Assembly: GCA_964481145.1 (NCBI GenBank)
Contig: CAYZTA010000002.1
Coordinates: forward strand, 130,124-194,123
Source of the DNA: Sandaracinus sp964481145
GTDB taxonomy: Bacteria; Myxococcota_A; Polyangia; Polyangiales; Sandaracinaceae
Reading direction: 5' to 3'
Length of the DNA stretch: 64,000 nt
Made by a program: the position numbers and the translations under genes. The notes beneath the pieces were generated by a model. That model made no database searches, was not told the DNA's origin, and worked only from the letters and a program-made list of their open reading frames with translations. This document shows positions 47,454 to 57,462 of the stretch, in pieces; within the stretch, counting starts at the first letter, position 1, and every line of letters begins with the position of its first letter.

Positions 47454-50400
47454 ATGACACGTGTCTTCTTCGCTCTGTTCCTCGTGTGGATCTCAGTTGG
47501 TTGTTCGACCTTCGATGTAAATCGAGTGCCTGTCTCACGTGGCACACTCGGCGAAGAGATCGTCCGCGTCTTCTGCGAACGAATGGCTTCTGAAGCGAAC
47601 CCAACGGACATCATGGGGTTGCGCTGGAAACCCATCTGTCGTGGGGAAGCGCCACTTCCTTCGGACGCACCACCGCGGCTGGCCCTTCTCATGGAAAACC
47701 GTGTGCGCCTCGCACGCGCGCTCGATCGCGTATTGCCCGAGGCCATCACAGACGATCTCGCTCACTTCATGGGAGAGCTCCTTCCCCTTTACGATCCGCC
47801 AGGGGCCTATCTTCCACACAACACCGAGCTCACGGCAGAGCTCTTGGATTTGCTGATCGAAGATCGCGAAGCCTTGGAGGCCTTGGCGCGCGTCGGCACG
47901 CGAAAAGGGTACGTGCCCCGCCACCTCGCGCTCGGCTTGATGCAATCCGTGCTCGCGTATCCAGAGTTCGACGACTTCACTGGTCTTTTGCTGCGCACCT
48001 TGGTCGATCTTCCTGACGATGAAGAAGACGCCAGTGATGGAGTCGCCGCCGCTGAGATGCGCGAGCTCCAGCGAGCGCTCGCATTCGAAATGGCGACCTT
48101 CGAGCTGCCCGAACCTGCACCTGACGGACAGCGCACCACGTTGGAGCTCACACGCGAACTCTTGGAGCGTCAGGATCCTCTTTTCGGTATCAGCTCCACC
48201 CCGCGATGGGCCGTCGTTCGCGATTCACGAGGAATGGCCTCCCCCGCAGGTGGCAACATCGTCGCGCCGTTCGTCGACATGAACAGTGATGGGCTGGCGG
48301 ACATCGATGCGCTCGGCCGTTTCGCCGATGCGAGCGGCGCACCTCTCGAGATCCCGAGCCCTTTCCGCGTGGTGGGAGAGATGGATGTGCCGCGCGATTC
48401 GGGCGGACGAGCGCTCCGAAGCGATGGCAGTCGCTATTACGAATACATCGATGTCGAACATTCTCTCCTTGCAGGTGTGCTTCGAGAATCGACACCTCTC
48501 TTCGATCCCGCTTCGCCCGCCGTGCTCCAGCTCGCCCGCGGGATTCCTCTTCTTCTTGGGCCCGACACGACGCTGCATCAAACCTACGGCAGCGCGGAAC
48601 TGACATACACAGGTCCCGACACTGATCGCGGTTCACTCCTCGACTTCGTCCACGCGCTCTCTGTTCTGATTCCGCGTGCCACGACCGATGAAACGCTCGT
48701 GCTCACCGAAACGTTGATGCGCGATCACGAGCCCCCGATCGCGTCCTTGATCGCCGCGGCCGATCACATGCTCGATCGTGATGATCCGAATGCACGTCTC
48801 GCGCAGCCGAACGTGCTCTGGGACGACATCATCGAACTCGGCATCGATTTCTCTCAGCAGCCAGGGTTGATGGAGGCGCTCCTGCGCTCGTTCACAAATC
48901 CGCAGTCCGCGCGCCTCGGCCCCGTGCTTGGCGAGATGATGCGGCATCGCGATCGAATCGACTACAACCCATCGAATCCGAATGGAACGCCCCTCGGTTG
49001 GCCACTCGATGAGCCGGTCGATCGTGCGGTGGGCGACGTGGATGGCAACGAGAGCGTGTTGCAAAGGACGATCGCACTGATTTCCGCGTTCGATGGGGTG
49101 CGGATGTGCAATCGCGCAGGAGCCGTGCTCCGATTGAATGTGCTTGGCGTTTCGGTTCGTTACCCACTCATCGGCGGCGCCGATGAATGCGAAATCATCG
49201 ACATCCCCAACGTCACCGAAGCGTATTCCGATTCGATTCTCGGTAACTTCGAGCTCCAAATGCAGAGCGGATTTCTGCAAACCATGCAAAGGGTGGCCGA
49301 TGCCTTGGGTGTCGATCTCGATCGCGCGATCGAGATTTCGTCGGGCATCGATGGATTGACACAACACCCTACGCCTCAAGCGCTCAGTCGACTCGTCTTC
49401 TGGGGACTCGACAGCCGTCCGGGTCAGACTTGTTCGCCCTCCACGCCCGAAGGATGCAATAGCGAGTTCGCCGGTCAGCTCTTCGCACCGGTTCGCGATC
49501 GTCACGGCAACGATGTCATCCGCACGTATCGCGGCACCATCTTCTCGTGGGAGCAACCGGGGTTCTTCGAGGGCATCAGCCCCTTGCTCCAAGTGCTGCT
49601 CCGCCCCGAATACCGCACCACCCGTGACGGCGAGCACCGTTTCGGTCGCCTCGTCACGACGATTCATCGCCACTGGGCCACCGAAGAGCATTGGCTCACC
49701 CAAAGCACGACCCCCACAGGCCGCAACTTCTCCTATCAGAGCGGCGCGCGTCGATACGAAGAGACCATCGCCGATGGTCTCCTCGACGCAAACCTCCTCG
49801 CACGACTCCACAGGATGACAGTCATCCTGGATGAGATTGAGCTCGCCCCTGGGCGCGATGCGATCCGCATGTTGGCCGAGTCGAGCCAAGACCTCATCGA
49901 CCCTGCTCGCAACGTCGGCCTTTCGACACGTGATGGACGCACCACCATTCCACGCAACGACGGCTCACGTCCGATGGCAGTCACGCCCCTCCTCCTCGTG
50001 CTCGATGCGCTCCGCAACATGGACCGCGATCTCGACGCCGCACCAGAGCGGCAACAATCCTGGCAAACCGGGCGCAACGCCCTCGCCACACGCTTTTTGG
50101 GCACCGAGCCTCTCGGCACCGAACATCGACTCCAGAACCAACGTGCCCGCGCCATTCTGCTTCACGCCCTCCCGTTCCTCCGCGACCGACTCGCAGAACA
50201 TCGAAACCGTGGTGACCTCGAAGAGTGGTCACGTGATCTCGTCCCCGACGCAGCGGAGCTCCTTCGTTCCCCGCTCGTGAGCGCCCTCGTGCGCTTCCTC
50301 GATCGCGTGCAAGACGATCCCGATGTCCCTGACGCGCTCTCCCGTTTCGTCACCTATTTGACGACCGAGCCCTCGGACAACGACGCGTTTGGCGCCACGC

Positions 50401-50840
50401 TCGTCGGCGCCACCGATGGGGTGCAACTCCTCGATGAAACCGAGAACATCGTCCCCTTGATGCACGCGTTGGCTCATGCATTTGCGCCCAACGTGCACCA
50501 GGTCGTCGCAGGGCACGATTCCGAGCTCGACATCGATCACAGCGTCGCAGACAACGGCCTCGGGTTGGTTCGCCGAATTCAGATGCGAGATTCGCGACAT
50601 GTCCTCCGCGTCATTCTCGGAAACCTCGTCGAATTTCCCGAAAATGACGACGAGTACACTCCTTTCGAAGAGATCCTCGACATCATGGGCGAGCTCAACC
50701 GCGAAGCGGTGGGCGCAGGCGATGCCTTTGCTCCCGACGATTACGAGATCTTGCTGAGCTCGATTCGCGATTTCATCCGCGATGAGCGTCGTGGGCTCAA
50801 ACGTCTCCTCAATGTCGTTCAAGAACGAGAGATTCAGTGA
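47454..50840 (+). CDS. 1,128-residue lipoprotein coupled to a FadL porin
   Basis: The very large precursor has lipobox SVGC17. The mature chain is mixed alpha/beta with no repeats that I recognise. One EF-hand-like calcium loop, VDMNSDGLADID, occurs near residue 270, and a Cys-containing region lies near 650. The stop shares a base with the start of the FadL-type gene, so it is part of the same operon. Size and anchorage suggest a periplasmic or surface partner for the porin. GTG 47448 or ATG 47454 could start it; the latter is used. No known family was recognised. Confidence 0.82.
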   Translation: MTRVFFALFLVWISVGCSTFDVNRVPVSRGTLGEEIVRVFCERMASEANPTDIMGLRWKPICRGEAPLPSDAPPRLALLMENRVRLARALDRVLPEAITDDLAHFMGELLPLYDPPGAYLPHNTELTAELLDLLIEDREALEALARVGTRKGYVPRHLALGLMQSVLAYPEFDDFTGLLLRTLVDLPDDEEDASDGVAAAEMRELQRALAFEMATFELPEPAPDGQRTTLELTRELLERQDPLFGISSTPRWAVVRDSRGMASPAGGNIVAPFVDMNSDGLADIDALGRFADASGAPLEIPSPFRVVGEMDVPRDSGGRALRSDGSRYYEYIDVEHSLLAGVLRESTPLFDPASPAVLQLARGIPLLLGPDTTLHQTYGSAELTYTGPDTDRGSLLDFVHALSVLIPRATTDETLVLTETLMRDHEPPIASLIAAADHMLDRDDPNARLAQPNVLWDDIIELGIDFSQQPGLMEALLRSFTNPQSARLGPVLGEMMRHRDRIDYNPSNPNGTPLGWPLDEPVDRAVGDVDGNESVLQRTIALISAFDGVRMCNRAGAVLRLNVLGVSVRYPLIGGADECEIIDIPNVTEAYSDSILGNFELQMQSGFLQTMQRVADALGVDLDRAIEISSGIDGLTQHPTPQALSRLVFWGLDSRPGQTCSPSTPEGCNSEFAGQLFAPVRDRHGNDVIRTYRGTIFSWEQPGFFEGISPLLQVLLRPEYRTTRDGEHRFGRLVTTIHRHWATEEHWLTQSTTPTGRNFSYQSGARRYEETIADGLLDANLLARLHRMTVILDEIELAPGRDAIRMLAESSQDLIDPARNVGLSTRDGRTTIPRNDGSRPMAVTPLLLVLDALRNMDRDLDAAPERQQSWQTGRNALATRFLGTEPLGTEHRLQNQRARAILLHALPFLRDRLAEHRNRGDLEEWSRDLVPDAAELLRSPLVSALVRFLDRVQDDPDVPDALSRFVTYLTTEPSDNDAFGATLVGATDGVQLLDETENIVPLMHALAHAFAPNVHQVVAGHDSELDIDHSVADNGLGLVRRIQMRDSRHVLRVILGNLVEFPENDDEYTPFEEILDIMGELNREAVGAGDAFAPDDYEILLSSIRDFIRDERRGLKRLLNVVQEREIQ

Positions 50841-52429
50841 TGCATTCGTCCCTTGGGTTGCGTGCGACGAGCGTCGCCGTTCTCTTTGTATGCGCTCTCG
50901 CGCTCACGCCATCGCGCGCGAGCGCCGGAGGGTTTTATCTGCTCGATCGCGGCACTCGACCTTTGGGTCGAGGAGGAGCGTTCATCGCAGGCGCCGATGA
51001 TCCAGGTGCTCTTTGGTACAACCCCGCAGGCTTGGGTCTGGCCGGCGAGCAACTCCTCATCGACGGCACACTCACGTTTCTCGACGTCTCATTCACTCGA
51101 ATCGACGATGGCGGAAACACGATGCCAACGGTCCATGGCCATAATCTGCCAGTTCCGATTCCGACCCTCGGCGCGAGCTTCGACTTTGGCCTCGAACATT
51201 TCACGTTCGGCGTCGGCCTCCTTGCCCCCAACGCTGCGCTGATGAACTACCCGGAGTCGCTCCAAGTCGACGGCGAGGCTTACCCCGCACCTCAGCGGTA
51301 TTCGCTTTATTCGATGGAGGGCAGCACGCTCGCGACCCTCGCTCTCGGGGCCGCGTGGACGCCCTTACCCGACGAGTTCTCCATCGGCCTCGGCGTTCAT
51401 CTCATTTTCGGAGCATTCGCAGCGCGCCTCGCGCTCAGCGCATGTGAGGGCGCCATCTGCACCTTCCCCGAAGACCCCGACTATGACGCCACCGCGCAGA
51501 TCACGCTCTCGCCCATCTTCACGGCGAGCGCCATCCTAGGCGCCACATGGCGTCCAGATCGCGGTCCTATCCGCATCGGCGCCTCCATCTCCACCCCTTA
51601 CTCCCTCTCGGGCACGGCTTCGACCGCCGTGCGTCCACCGAGCGCAACCATCTTCGAAGGCGCGATGGCACGCTCCCGATTCGAAAGCTGTGGCGCGGTC
51701 AGCGACGAGGACGTGGCCGCCGATCCGAACCATCCATGTCGTGCCACCACGGCAGACGTCAACATCAACTTTCCATGGATCGTACGCTTGGGCGTGGAGC
51801 TCTTGGCCGTCGAAAATCTTCGCCTCGAAGTCGCTGTCGTGTACGAGTCGTGGTCGGTCCAACAAGACGTGTATGTCCGACCGCGCGAGACATGGCTCAC
51901 CGATGGGTTGGGCTTTCTCGATTACGAGGTCGGCGAGCTCTCGACGCCTCGCCACATGCGCGACACCGTCAGCGTCCGGCTCGGCGGCGAATACATGTTC
52001 GACGATCGTTTCCAAATGCGCTTGGGCGGCTATTGGGAAAGTGGCGCGTTCGATAACGCCTATCTCTCGCCGCTCACCATCGACAGCGACAAGATCGTCG
52101 TCGCAGCAGGCTTCTCGGCGCGGATCGACGCAGGATTTTTCGCCGATGTGATGGTCGGCTACGCGCATCTCTTCCCACATCGAGTCCGGGACAGCCAGGT
52201 CCATCAGAAAAATCCAATTCGCCCTCAGATGCCAGCCGAAGGGATGCAACCCGATGGCGCACCGGCTGTCGGCAATGGCGATTATTCCTACACGGCACCT
52301 TTCGTTGGACTTGGCATTCGATGGCTTCCCGATTGGGGAGCTGCTGCTCCGAGCACGGAGGAGCCGCAAGAGACGCAAGAGTCCGAGAGACCGGAAGAAG
52401 CCCCATCCGATACACTCGACGTCGGATGA
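50840..52429 (+). CDS. FadL/OmpP1/TodX-family outer-membrane porin
   Basis: FadL-type barrels import hydrophobic molecules such as fatty acids or aromatics by lateral diffusion. The 529-residue precursor has a signal peptide ending SRASA, then the characteristic N-terminal motif RPLGRGGAFIAGADDPGALWYNPAGL, which forms the plug domain. Barrel strands follow to a C-terminal WLPDWG region and a Glu/Thr-rich tail. ATG 50840 overlaps the preceding stop by one base. The 3' end overlaps the alpha/beta hydrolase gene by four bases. Confidence 0.9.
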   Translation: MHSSLGLRATSVAVLFVCALALTPSRASAGGFYLLDRGTRPLGRGGAFIAGADDPGALWYNPAGLGLAGEQLLIDGTLTFLDVSFTRIDDGGNTMPTVHGHNLPVPIPTLGASFDFGLEHFTFGVGLLAPNAALMNYPESLQVDGEAYPAPQRYSLYSMEGSTLATLALGAAWTPLPDEFSIGLGVHLIFGAFAARLALSACEGAICTFPEDPDYDATAQITLSPIFTASAILGATWRPDRGPIRIGASISTPYSLSGTASTAVRPPSATIFEGAMARSRFESCGAVSDEDVAADPNHPCRATTADVNINFPWIVRLGVELLAVENLRLEVAVVYESWSVQQDVYVRPRETWLTDGLGFLDYEVGELSTPRHMRDTVSVRLGGEYMFDDRFQMRLGGYWESGAFDNAYLSPLTIDSDKIVVAAGFSARIDAGFFADVMVGYAHLFPHRVRDSQVHQKNPIRPQMPAEGMQPDGAPAVGNGDYSYTAPFVGLGIRWLPDWGAAAPSTEEPQETQESERPEEAPSDTLDVG

Positions 52430-53700
52430 GATCGAAACCAGAGCGTCGATGTGCGCGTGAGCTTGCGATTGTTTTGGCATCCGCCATCGCCGTCGTGCTC
52501 CCGTTCGCCAATGGCGTGCTGGCTGGCCGACCCGCCGAAGATGCATCGCTCGATCTCCGTTACGCGCTCGTGCTGAGCGGCGCAGTTTTTGGTCAGCTCG
52601 CCATCCTCGCATGGCAAACGGCCCACAGTGCGTTTTTCCGAGTCCACATCGTCGGTGTGGTCTTGGCGCTCATGCCCGTGGCGGGTGCACTTCATGCCCC
52701 CCGCAACGCGTTCTGGATGAGCCTCTTGACGCTCGAGCTCATGGTGCTCGCACCCTGGATCATGGGCTCCGCGTTGTACCGTCTTGCACGCATGGCGGAC
52801 ATCGCCCGACCGATCCGTCTCGGCATCGCTGCCTCGATGGCTGTCGCCCTCGCCTTTCCATGGATGACTTTGTCATGGGGCTTGTTCTCAGTGCAGCTCG
52901 GAGTCGCGCCGGTTCGCCTCGCTCACCAAAGCCCACTGCTTCACCAAGGCGAAGAAGAGGTCGAGTTCCCGGCCCGCGATGGCACCATCATCCGCGGCAC
53001 CTACACGCCAGGTCGACGCAATGCGGGAGGCGTCGTGGTGCTTCACGGCGTCTCCGACGGTCGCACCCGGATGGCCGGTTGGTCCAACATGCTGGGCGAG
53101 CGCGGATTTCATGCCCTCCGAATCGACTGGCGTGCCCACGGACGCAGCGAAGGCAGCATCGTGACCTTTGCGGATCGCGAACGCCAAGACCTCGAAGCCG
53201 CGTTCGACTGGTTGCGCAATCAGCCCGGAGTCGATGGCTCGAAGATGGAGATCGTGGCCACTTCGATGGGCGCAGGAATCTCGCTTTCGAGCACGCGAGC
53301 GCTCGTGCCACGAGGTCTGGTCGGCATCGTCGCGTTCGCACCGCCTTCAGACTATTCGATGGTGATCGATCGCCGCATCTCGAGCCTCGGGCCGGCTGCA
53401 TTCGTCGCGCGATTCTTCATCGAATTCGTCTCGCGTGGACTCGGCCACATACCACCACTCCAATTGCGCCCTGCGCGCGAGCTCGAAAGAGGCCCTCGGG
53501 TGCCCGTTCTTCTCTTCCACGGCGACCAAGACACGACCATCCCACTCGAACAGTCGCAGAAGCTCTGCACTCTCGTCCCGAGCATACAGTTCCACGTCCT
53601 CGCTGGCGTTGGACACGACGAAATTCCCGCCGCTGTCCTCCACGACGATGCCGCGCGTCGTCGCGTCCTACGGTTCCTGAGACACCCAGAGTCCGATTGA
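52426..53700 (+). CDS. membrane-anchored alpha/beta hydrolase
   Basis: The 424-residue protein has about five N-terminal membrane helices (residues 12-160) and a C-terminal alpha/beta-hydrolase domain. The catalytic triad is visible: S280 in VATSMGAG, D369 in HGDQDTTIP and H397 in GVGHDEIP, with an oxyanion-loop HGVSDG. The substrate is probably an ester or acyl compound. It is the third coupled gene after the large lipoprotein and FadL porin (ATGA overlap), so uptake followed by hydrolysis of a lipid-like compound is a plausible role. Confidence 0.88.
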   Translation: MRSKPERRCARELAIVLASAIAVVLPFANGVLAGRPAEDASLDLRYALVLSGAVFGQLAILAWQTAHSAFFRVHIVGVVLALMPVAGALHAPRNAFWMSLLTLELMVLAPWIMGSALYRLARMADIARPIRLGIAASMAVALAFPWMTLSWGLFSVQLGVAPVRLAHQSPLLHQGEEEVEFPARDGTIIRGTYTPGRRNAGGVVVLHGVSDGRTRMAGWSNMLGERGFHALRIDWRAHGRSEGSIVTFADRERQDLEAAFDWLRNQPGVDGSKMEIVATSMGAGISLSSTRALVPRGLVGIVAFAPPSDYSMVIDRRISSLGPAAFVARFFIEFVSRGLGHIPPLQLRPARELERGPRVPVLLFHGDQDTTIPLEQSQKLCTLVPSIQFHVLAGVGHDEIPAAVLHDDAARRRVLRFLRHPESD

Positions 53701-53701
53701 T

Positions 53702-55054
53702 TCAGACGACCGTGTGCGTCCATTTTCCGCGCGTAAAAATCCATACGAAACACGCCGTGCGAACGACCCAATCGAGGGTCGAGCCGAGCCAGACGCCGAG
53801 GAGCCCAAGCTCGAACCGGAACGCGAACACATACGTTGCAATGAGGCGCACGATAAGTCCTCCGAGCAGCGTCACAATCAACGTCGCTCGAACCGCCCCT
53901 GCGCCTCGGAGCGCCTCTCCGAGCACCACGGACTGCGCCATGAATGGCTGCGCCAACGCCATCACGGCTAGACAAGGCACCACTGCCTCGACGATGACTC
54001 GATCGGACGAAAATGCAGATGCCAAAGGCTGGGGGAACGACAGGAACACGAGCCCACAAGCTGTCAGCGCAACCGTTCCCATCACGACGGCCACGCGCGC
54101 GCCGAGCCGCGCCTCGATCGGTCGCCCCGCGCCGAGCCGCTGCGCGACGATACTCGCTGCGGCGATCCCAAATCCATCCGCGGACAAAAATGCGATCGAC
54201 TCGATTCCGATGAGCACCTGATTGGCCGCCATGGCCACCGTCCCGAGCGCCCCGATCATCGCCGTAAACACAAGATATCCAGCGTATTGCAGCGCTCGCT
54301 CCAGCATCGCGGGAAGCGTCACCTTCGTCATTCGTAGGAGCTCTGCGAGCTCACCTCCGCGTCCGCGCATCGAAATCACGCCGCGTCCACGCCACAACAA
54401 CGCACCGAACACCACACACTCGAACGAGAACGCGAGCACACCTCCGATCGCCGCTCCTCGCGCCCCCAACGCGGGCACGCCAAGATGACCGAAGATCAGC
54501 ACCCAGTTGGCGCCAGCATTCACGACGTTTGCCCCGATCGCCACGAACAGGGGTGTGCGAGTGTTGCCTGCGGCTTGATGCACGGACGCCGCCATCGCAG
54601 CCATCAACCAGAGAGGAATGGCCGGCAGCATCGTCGTCAGATACGCACGGGCCTCTTCATGCACGCTCGGCCCTGCATGCGGAAAGACTCCATGGAGCAG
54701 CGGCAATGAGACGAAACCGATCGCCCCCGCCATCACTCCGAGCACGAGCGCCGCAAAAAGCCCTGCTCGTACACCGGCCGAAGCTTCATTCGATCGCTTC
54801 GCACCCGCTTCGCGCCCGACCACCGCGATCGCTCCGACTTGGATCGCACCCATCATCGCGACCAGGCTCCACACGATGGGCCCGCTGATCTGCAAAGACG
54901 CCAGCGCATCGGACGAGAACCGCCCCAGCATGGCGCGATCGACGAGAAAGACGAGTGTCTGAAGGAGCGATTGCCCAATGACGGGCACGGCCAGGCGCGC
55001 CACATCGCGCCAAATGTCACGCGCAGCGGGCCTGCGCGAAATCATTTCGTTCAC
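53702..55054 (-). CDS. MATE-family efflux transporter
   Basis: The 450-residue protein has about twelve membrane helices in two related halves and matches the MATE (NorM-like) multidrug/sodium or proton antiporters. The N-terminal segment LAVPVIGQSLLQTLVFLVDRAMLGRF is typical. The substrate is unknown. The start is GTG 55054, overlapping the stop of the TPR membrane protein gene by four bases; ATG 55045 is an alternative. It is convergent with the hydrolase gene, one base apart. Confidence 0.93.
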   Translation of the reverse strand: MNEMISRRPAARDIWRDVARLAVPVIGQSLLQTLVFLVDRAMLGRFSSDALASLQISGPIVWSLVAMMGAIQVGAIAVVGREAGAKRSNEASAGVRAGLFAALVLGVMAGAIGFVSLPLLHGVFPHAGPSVHEEARAYLTTMLPAIPLWLMAAMAASVHQAAGNTRTPLFVAIGANVVNAGANWVLIFGHLGVPALGARGAAIGGVLAFSFECVVFGALLWRGRGVISMRGRGGELAELLRMTKVTLPAMLERALQYAGYLVFTAMIGALGTVAMAANQVLIGIESIAFLSADGFGIAAASIVAQRLGAGRPIEARLGARVAVVMGTVALTACGLVFLSFPQPLASAFSSDRVIVEAVVPCLAVMALAQPFMAQSVVLGEALRGAGAVRATLIVTLLGGLIVRLIATYVFAFRFELGLLGVWLGSTLDWVVRTACFVWIFTRGKWTHTVV

Positions 55055-55938
55055 GTGCGCTGAATCTTGCTCTTGGCACGGGTCGCAAAACCAGCCTCGG
55101 CGAGCACCTCACGCACCGCTTGTTGCAACTCGGCGTTCGCCCCCTTCATCGCAAAGGGCGCGAGCTGATTCGGATCGTGGCTCGCCAGTTTGACCATCGC
55201 TTTGCGCATGAGACCGCGATTTTTCGTGGCGAGAAACGTGTAGACCTGCGCTCGCAAGAGCACCATCGCAACCTCGCCATATTCGGGGTCATCCGCGGAG
55301 TAGGTCTCGAGCAATTTCTTTGCTTCGACGGCCTTGCCCGTTCGGGCAAACGTCTCGGCCATGACCGCCGCATACATCGCTTTGCCCTTCGGATTGGGTT
55401 GTCTATCCAATCGCAGCTCATCGACCAGAGGCCGTGCGTCCTTCGGACGATTTTGGGCGAGATAAAGAAACGCAAGGTTCGACCGGACTTCGTCCTGCAC
55501 CGGCCCCGGCTCTTTCTTGAGATCGATCCCTTCGAGCACCGACAACGCACCTTGGGGGTCGTCCCGGAGCATCAACTGGGCGCGCGCCAATGCAGCCATC
55601 GCGTCTTTGCTGCCTTGTGCTTCGAGCTGCGCAATCGCCGCTTGCCGTCCACCCTCATCGGTCGCTTGGCGGAGCACTGCCATGATCCGCTTCTGACGAC
55701 GCGTGAAGTTCCAAACCCAAACTCCGAAACCAATGAGCACGCACGTCAACACCCCGACGATGCCCACGCCCCAATAGTCGATATACGGAATGCTGCCGAT
55801 GGCCAGCGTCCAAATGATGATCACCGCCAGGGCGATCTGAATGACGATGTTCCACTTGATGCGCGGCGTCTCAGCTTGCGCAATCGCTTGAGCGGCATCG
55901 GGTGCAGTGGGGGCGGGGAGCTTTTTCGGCTTGGCCAA
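55051..55938 (-). CDS. TPR-containing membrane protein
   Basis: The 295-residue protein probably starts at a TTG (55938), with GGAG about eight bases upstream; upstream sequence in this frame has no homology-like character. The N-terminus is Lys/Pro-rich (MAKPKKLPAPTAPD), followed by two membrane helices (about residues 31-49 and 54-74) and TPR-like helical repeats (ALARAQLMLRDDPQGALSVL, LVDELRLDRQPNPKGKAMYA). A soluble helical part faces the cytoplasm or periplasm. It is coupled to the MATE gene, which may indicate a shared assembly. The TTG start needs proof. Confidence 0.75.
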   Translation of the reverse strand: MAKPKKLPAPTAPDAAQAIAQAETPRIKWNIVIQIALAVIIIWTLAIGSIPYIDYWGVGIVGVLTCVLIGFGVWVWNFTRRQKRIMAVLRQATDEGGRQAAIAQLEAQGSKDAMAALARAQLMLRDDPQGALSVLEGIDLKKEPGPVQDEVRSNLAFLYLAQNRPKDARPLVDELRLDRQPNPKGKAMYAAVMAETFARTGKAVEAKKLLETYSADDPEYGEVAMVLLRAQVYTFLATKNRGLMRKAMVKLASHDPNQLAPFAMKGANAELQQAVREVLAEAGFATRAKSKIQRT

Positions 55939-56282
55939 AGGGCACTTCTCCAACACAGGCGCGAAGGGCGCGGCACGCCCGTCTACCCTCCCCTCGTGGT
56001 CCGTGCAACCACGCTGCCCACACGTCGTTCGAGGCAGGACTGTGCGGAAACGCGGATGCCAGGCATCGCGCACTCGATCAGGGATTTTCTTCCCAATCAG
56101 CGCGCATTTCCAGACCTTTCTCCACCCTCGATTCACAGGGGTGAATGTAATCAAATGTAGCTCACATCTTACCCATTTTCCTTGCCCTCGCACCGATAGT
56201 GCTCATTGACCCTCGCATGACCGACTTTCCGTTCAGTAAGAATAGAATCGTCGATAATCCAAGAACTCTCTGGAACTCACGA

Positions 56283-56903
56283 ATGGCGCGGATGTTCGCG
56301 CTTGGCTTGGCTTTGGCGCAAGGATCGACCGCACCCGCCAAGGCACAGAGAGCCGAGCTTGCGAACGTGCATCGAGGCGAGACTTCGTTGCGTGTCGACG
56401 CGCAACTCGCGCTTGCGCGGATATGTGCATCCGAGATCGGCCTGACGGGCAGCTCCGAAGAATGCGCGGCGATCCACGATGTGCTTTCGCGTCGTTCGTC
56501 GCGTCGAGGCAATCCGTTCATGTGGACGGCTCGCGCCTATTCGAGTCGGGTCTTCGACCCCTCACGACGCGACGCGCGGGCGTGGATCGCTCATTTGAGA
56601 CCCGACGGTCGCGCGCCTCACGGATGGCCCACTCACGTCACGGTGCGTCGAGGCGGTGAGACTCACGTGGTGCGACATGCCCCATGGGGCGCTTATCGCG
56701 CTCGATGGCTCACCCTCTATGAAACCGCTGGTCGTATTTTGCGTGGAGAAATCGACTCTCCATGTGATGGAGTCGTCGACCACTGGGGGATGCGGAGCGG
56801 CGTCGATTTGGAGCGAGCTCAACGTGCTGGGTGGCAAGAAGTCCACTGTGGCGAAACGCGAAATGCGTTCTGGCGAGTCGCTCGCGAAGCCCAAGATGGC
56901 TGA
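56283..56903 (+). CDS. small secreted protein, possibly wall-hydrolase-like
   Basis: The 206-residue precursor has a short signal peptide (ALGLALAQGSTAPAKA). The next stretch, LALARICASEIGLTGSSEECAAIHDVLSRR, resembles the start of SleB/endolysin-like cell-wall hydrolases, where an early glutamate is catalytic, but the match is weak. Conserved-looking Trp, His and Cys residues follow (HWGMRSGV, EVHCGETRNAFW). The ATG at 56283 has GGA about eight bases upstream; ATG 56217 is open but gives a poor N-terminus. It is convergent with the next gene. Confidence 0.6.
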   Translation: MARMFALGLALAQGSTAPAKAQRAELANVHRGETSLRVDAQLALARICASEIGLTGSSEECAAIHDVLSRRSSRRGNPFMWTARAYSSRVFDPSRRDARAWIAHLRPDGRAPHGWPTHVTVRRGGETHVVRHAPWGAYRARWLTLYETAGRILRGEIDSPCDGVVDHWGMRSGVDLERAQRAGWQEVHCGETRNAFWRVAREAQDG

Positions 56904-56916
56904 ACCGACGATCTCT

Positions 56917-57315
56917 TCATCGATTGGCGCTAAGAAACACAGCTCCTTCGGGTATCGGATGTTCCGTGACATGGACGAGCTCTCCGAGCTCTTTGATTCG
57001 CAAAGCCAGCTCGTCCGCGTGGCGTTTCACCACATCGATGCCCGAATCCAAACACAGCCACGCCCGATAGGCGCGACATGAAGCATCCATGGCGGTTCTG
57101 AGCGGAGGACACCGACGTACTCGGGGACCTAGCTGCTCCATCTGAACAATGACCAACTCACGGAGAATACAAAGCTTTTCGAGTTGTTCCTCCGGTAGTT
57201 GTTCTTTCAGATAGGTGTCGTCGTGCAGTGTCCGTTCGATCGCCTGATGCAACTCGACCAACGCAGAAGCTGCGCGGATCGCACGGAGCTCCCTCAGCCG
57301 CGCCATGAGGCTCAT
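56917..57315 (-). CDS. unknown small helical protein
   Basis: The 132-residue protein starts at ATG 57315 (MSLMARLRELRAIRAA). It is helical, with a leucine-rich, acidic middle (EQLPEEQLEKLCILRELVIV) and a Cys-containing helix (CRAYRAWLCLDSG). It has no signal peptide, membrane helix or known motif. The stop is only 13 bases from the convergent secreted-protein gene. Confidence 0.6.
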   Translation of the reverse strand: MSLMARLRELRAIRAASALVELHQAIERTLHDDTYLKEQLPEEQLEKLCILRELVIVQMEQLGPRVRRCPPLRTAMDASCRAYRAWLCLDSGIDVVKRHADELALRIKELGELVHVTEHPIPEGAVFLSANR

Positions 57316-57379
57316 GATGCACCCACGTTGCACCGCACATACCAACCCTCGATTCGAGTTCCAATGGATGGAGCGGCGT

Positions 57380-57447
57380 CTAAATTTAGGGCGTGTCCGC
57401 ATGCGATGTTGCGAACGAGCCAGGCGACGGGAGGATCGGCGGACACG
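57380..57447. promoter_or_regulatory. palindrome and inverted repeat in a divergent promoter region
   Basis: CTAAATTTAG (57380-57389) is a perfect palindrome and an AT-rich island. CGTGTCCGC (57392-57400) and GCGGACACG (57439-57447) are perfect inverted copies. The region lies between the helical protein gene and the receiver gene, so both may be operator sites. No promoter boxes could be assigned. Confidence 0.4.
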
Positions 57448-57462
57448 ACCTAGGGCGAAACA

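Noticed and set aside
56423..56450. Peptide MCIRDR, known as a translated sequencing adapter
   Set aside because: The DNA (ATGTGCATCCGAGATCGG) differs from the transposase adapter; it is ordinary coding sequence of the secreted protein in another frame.
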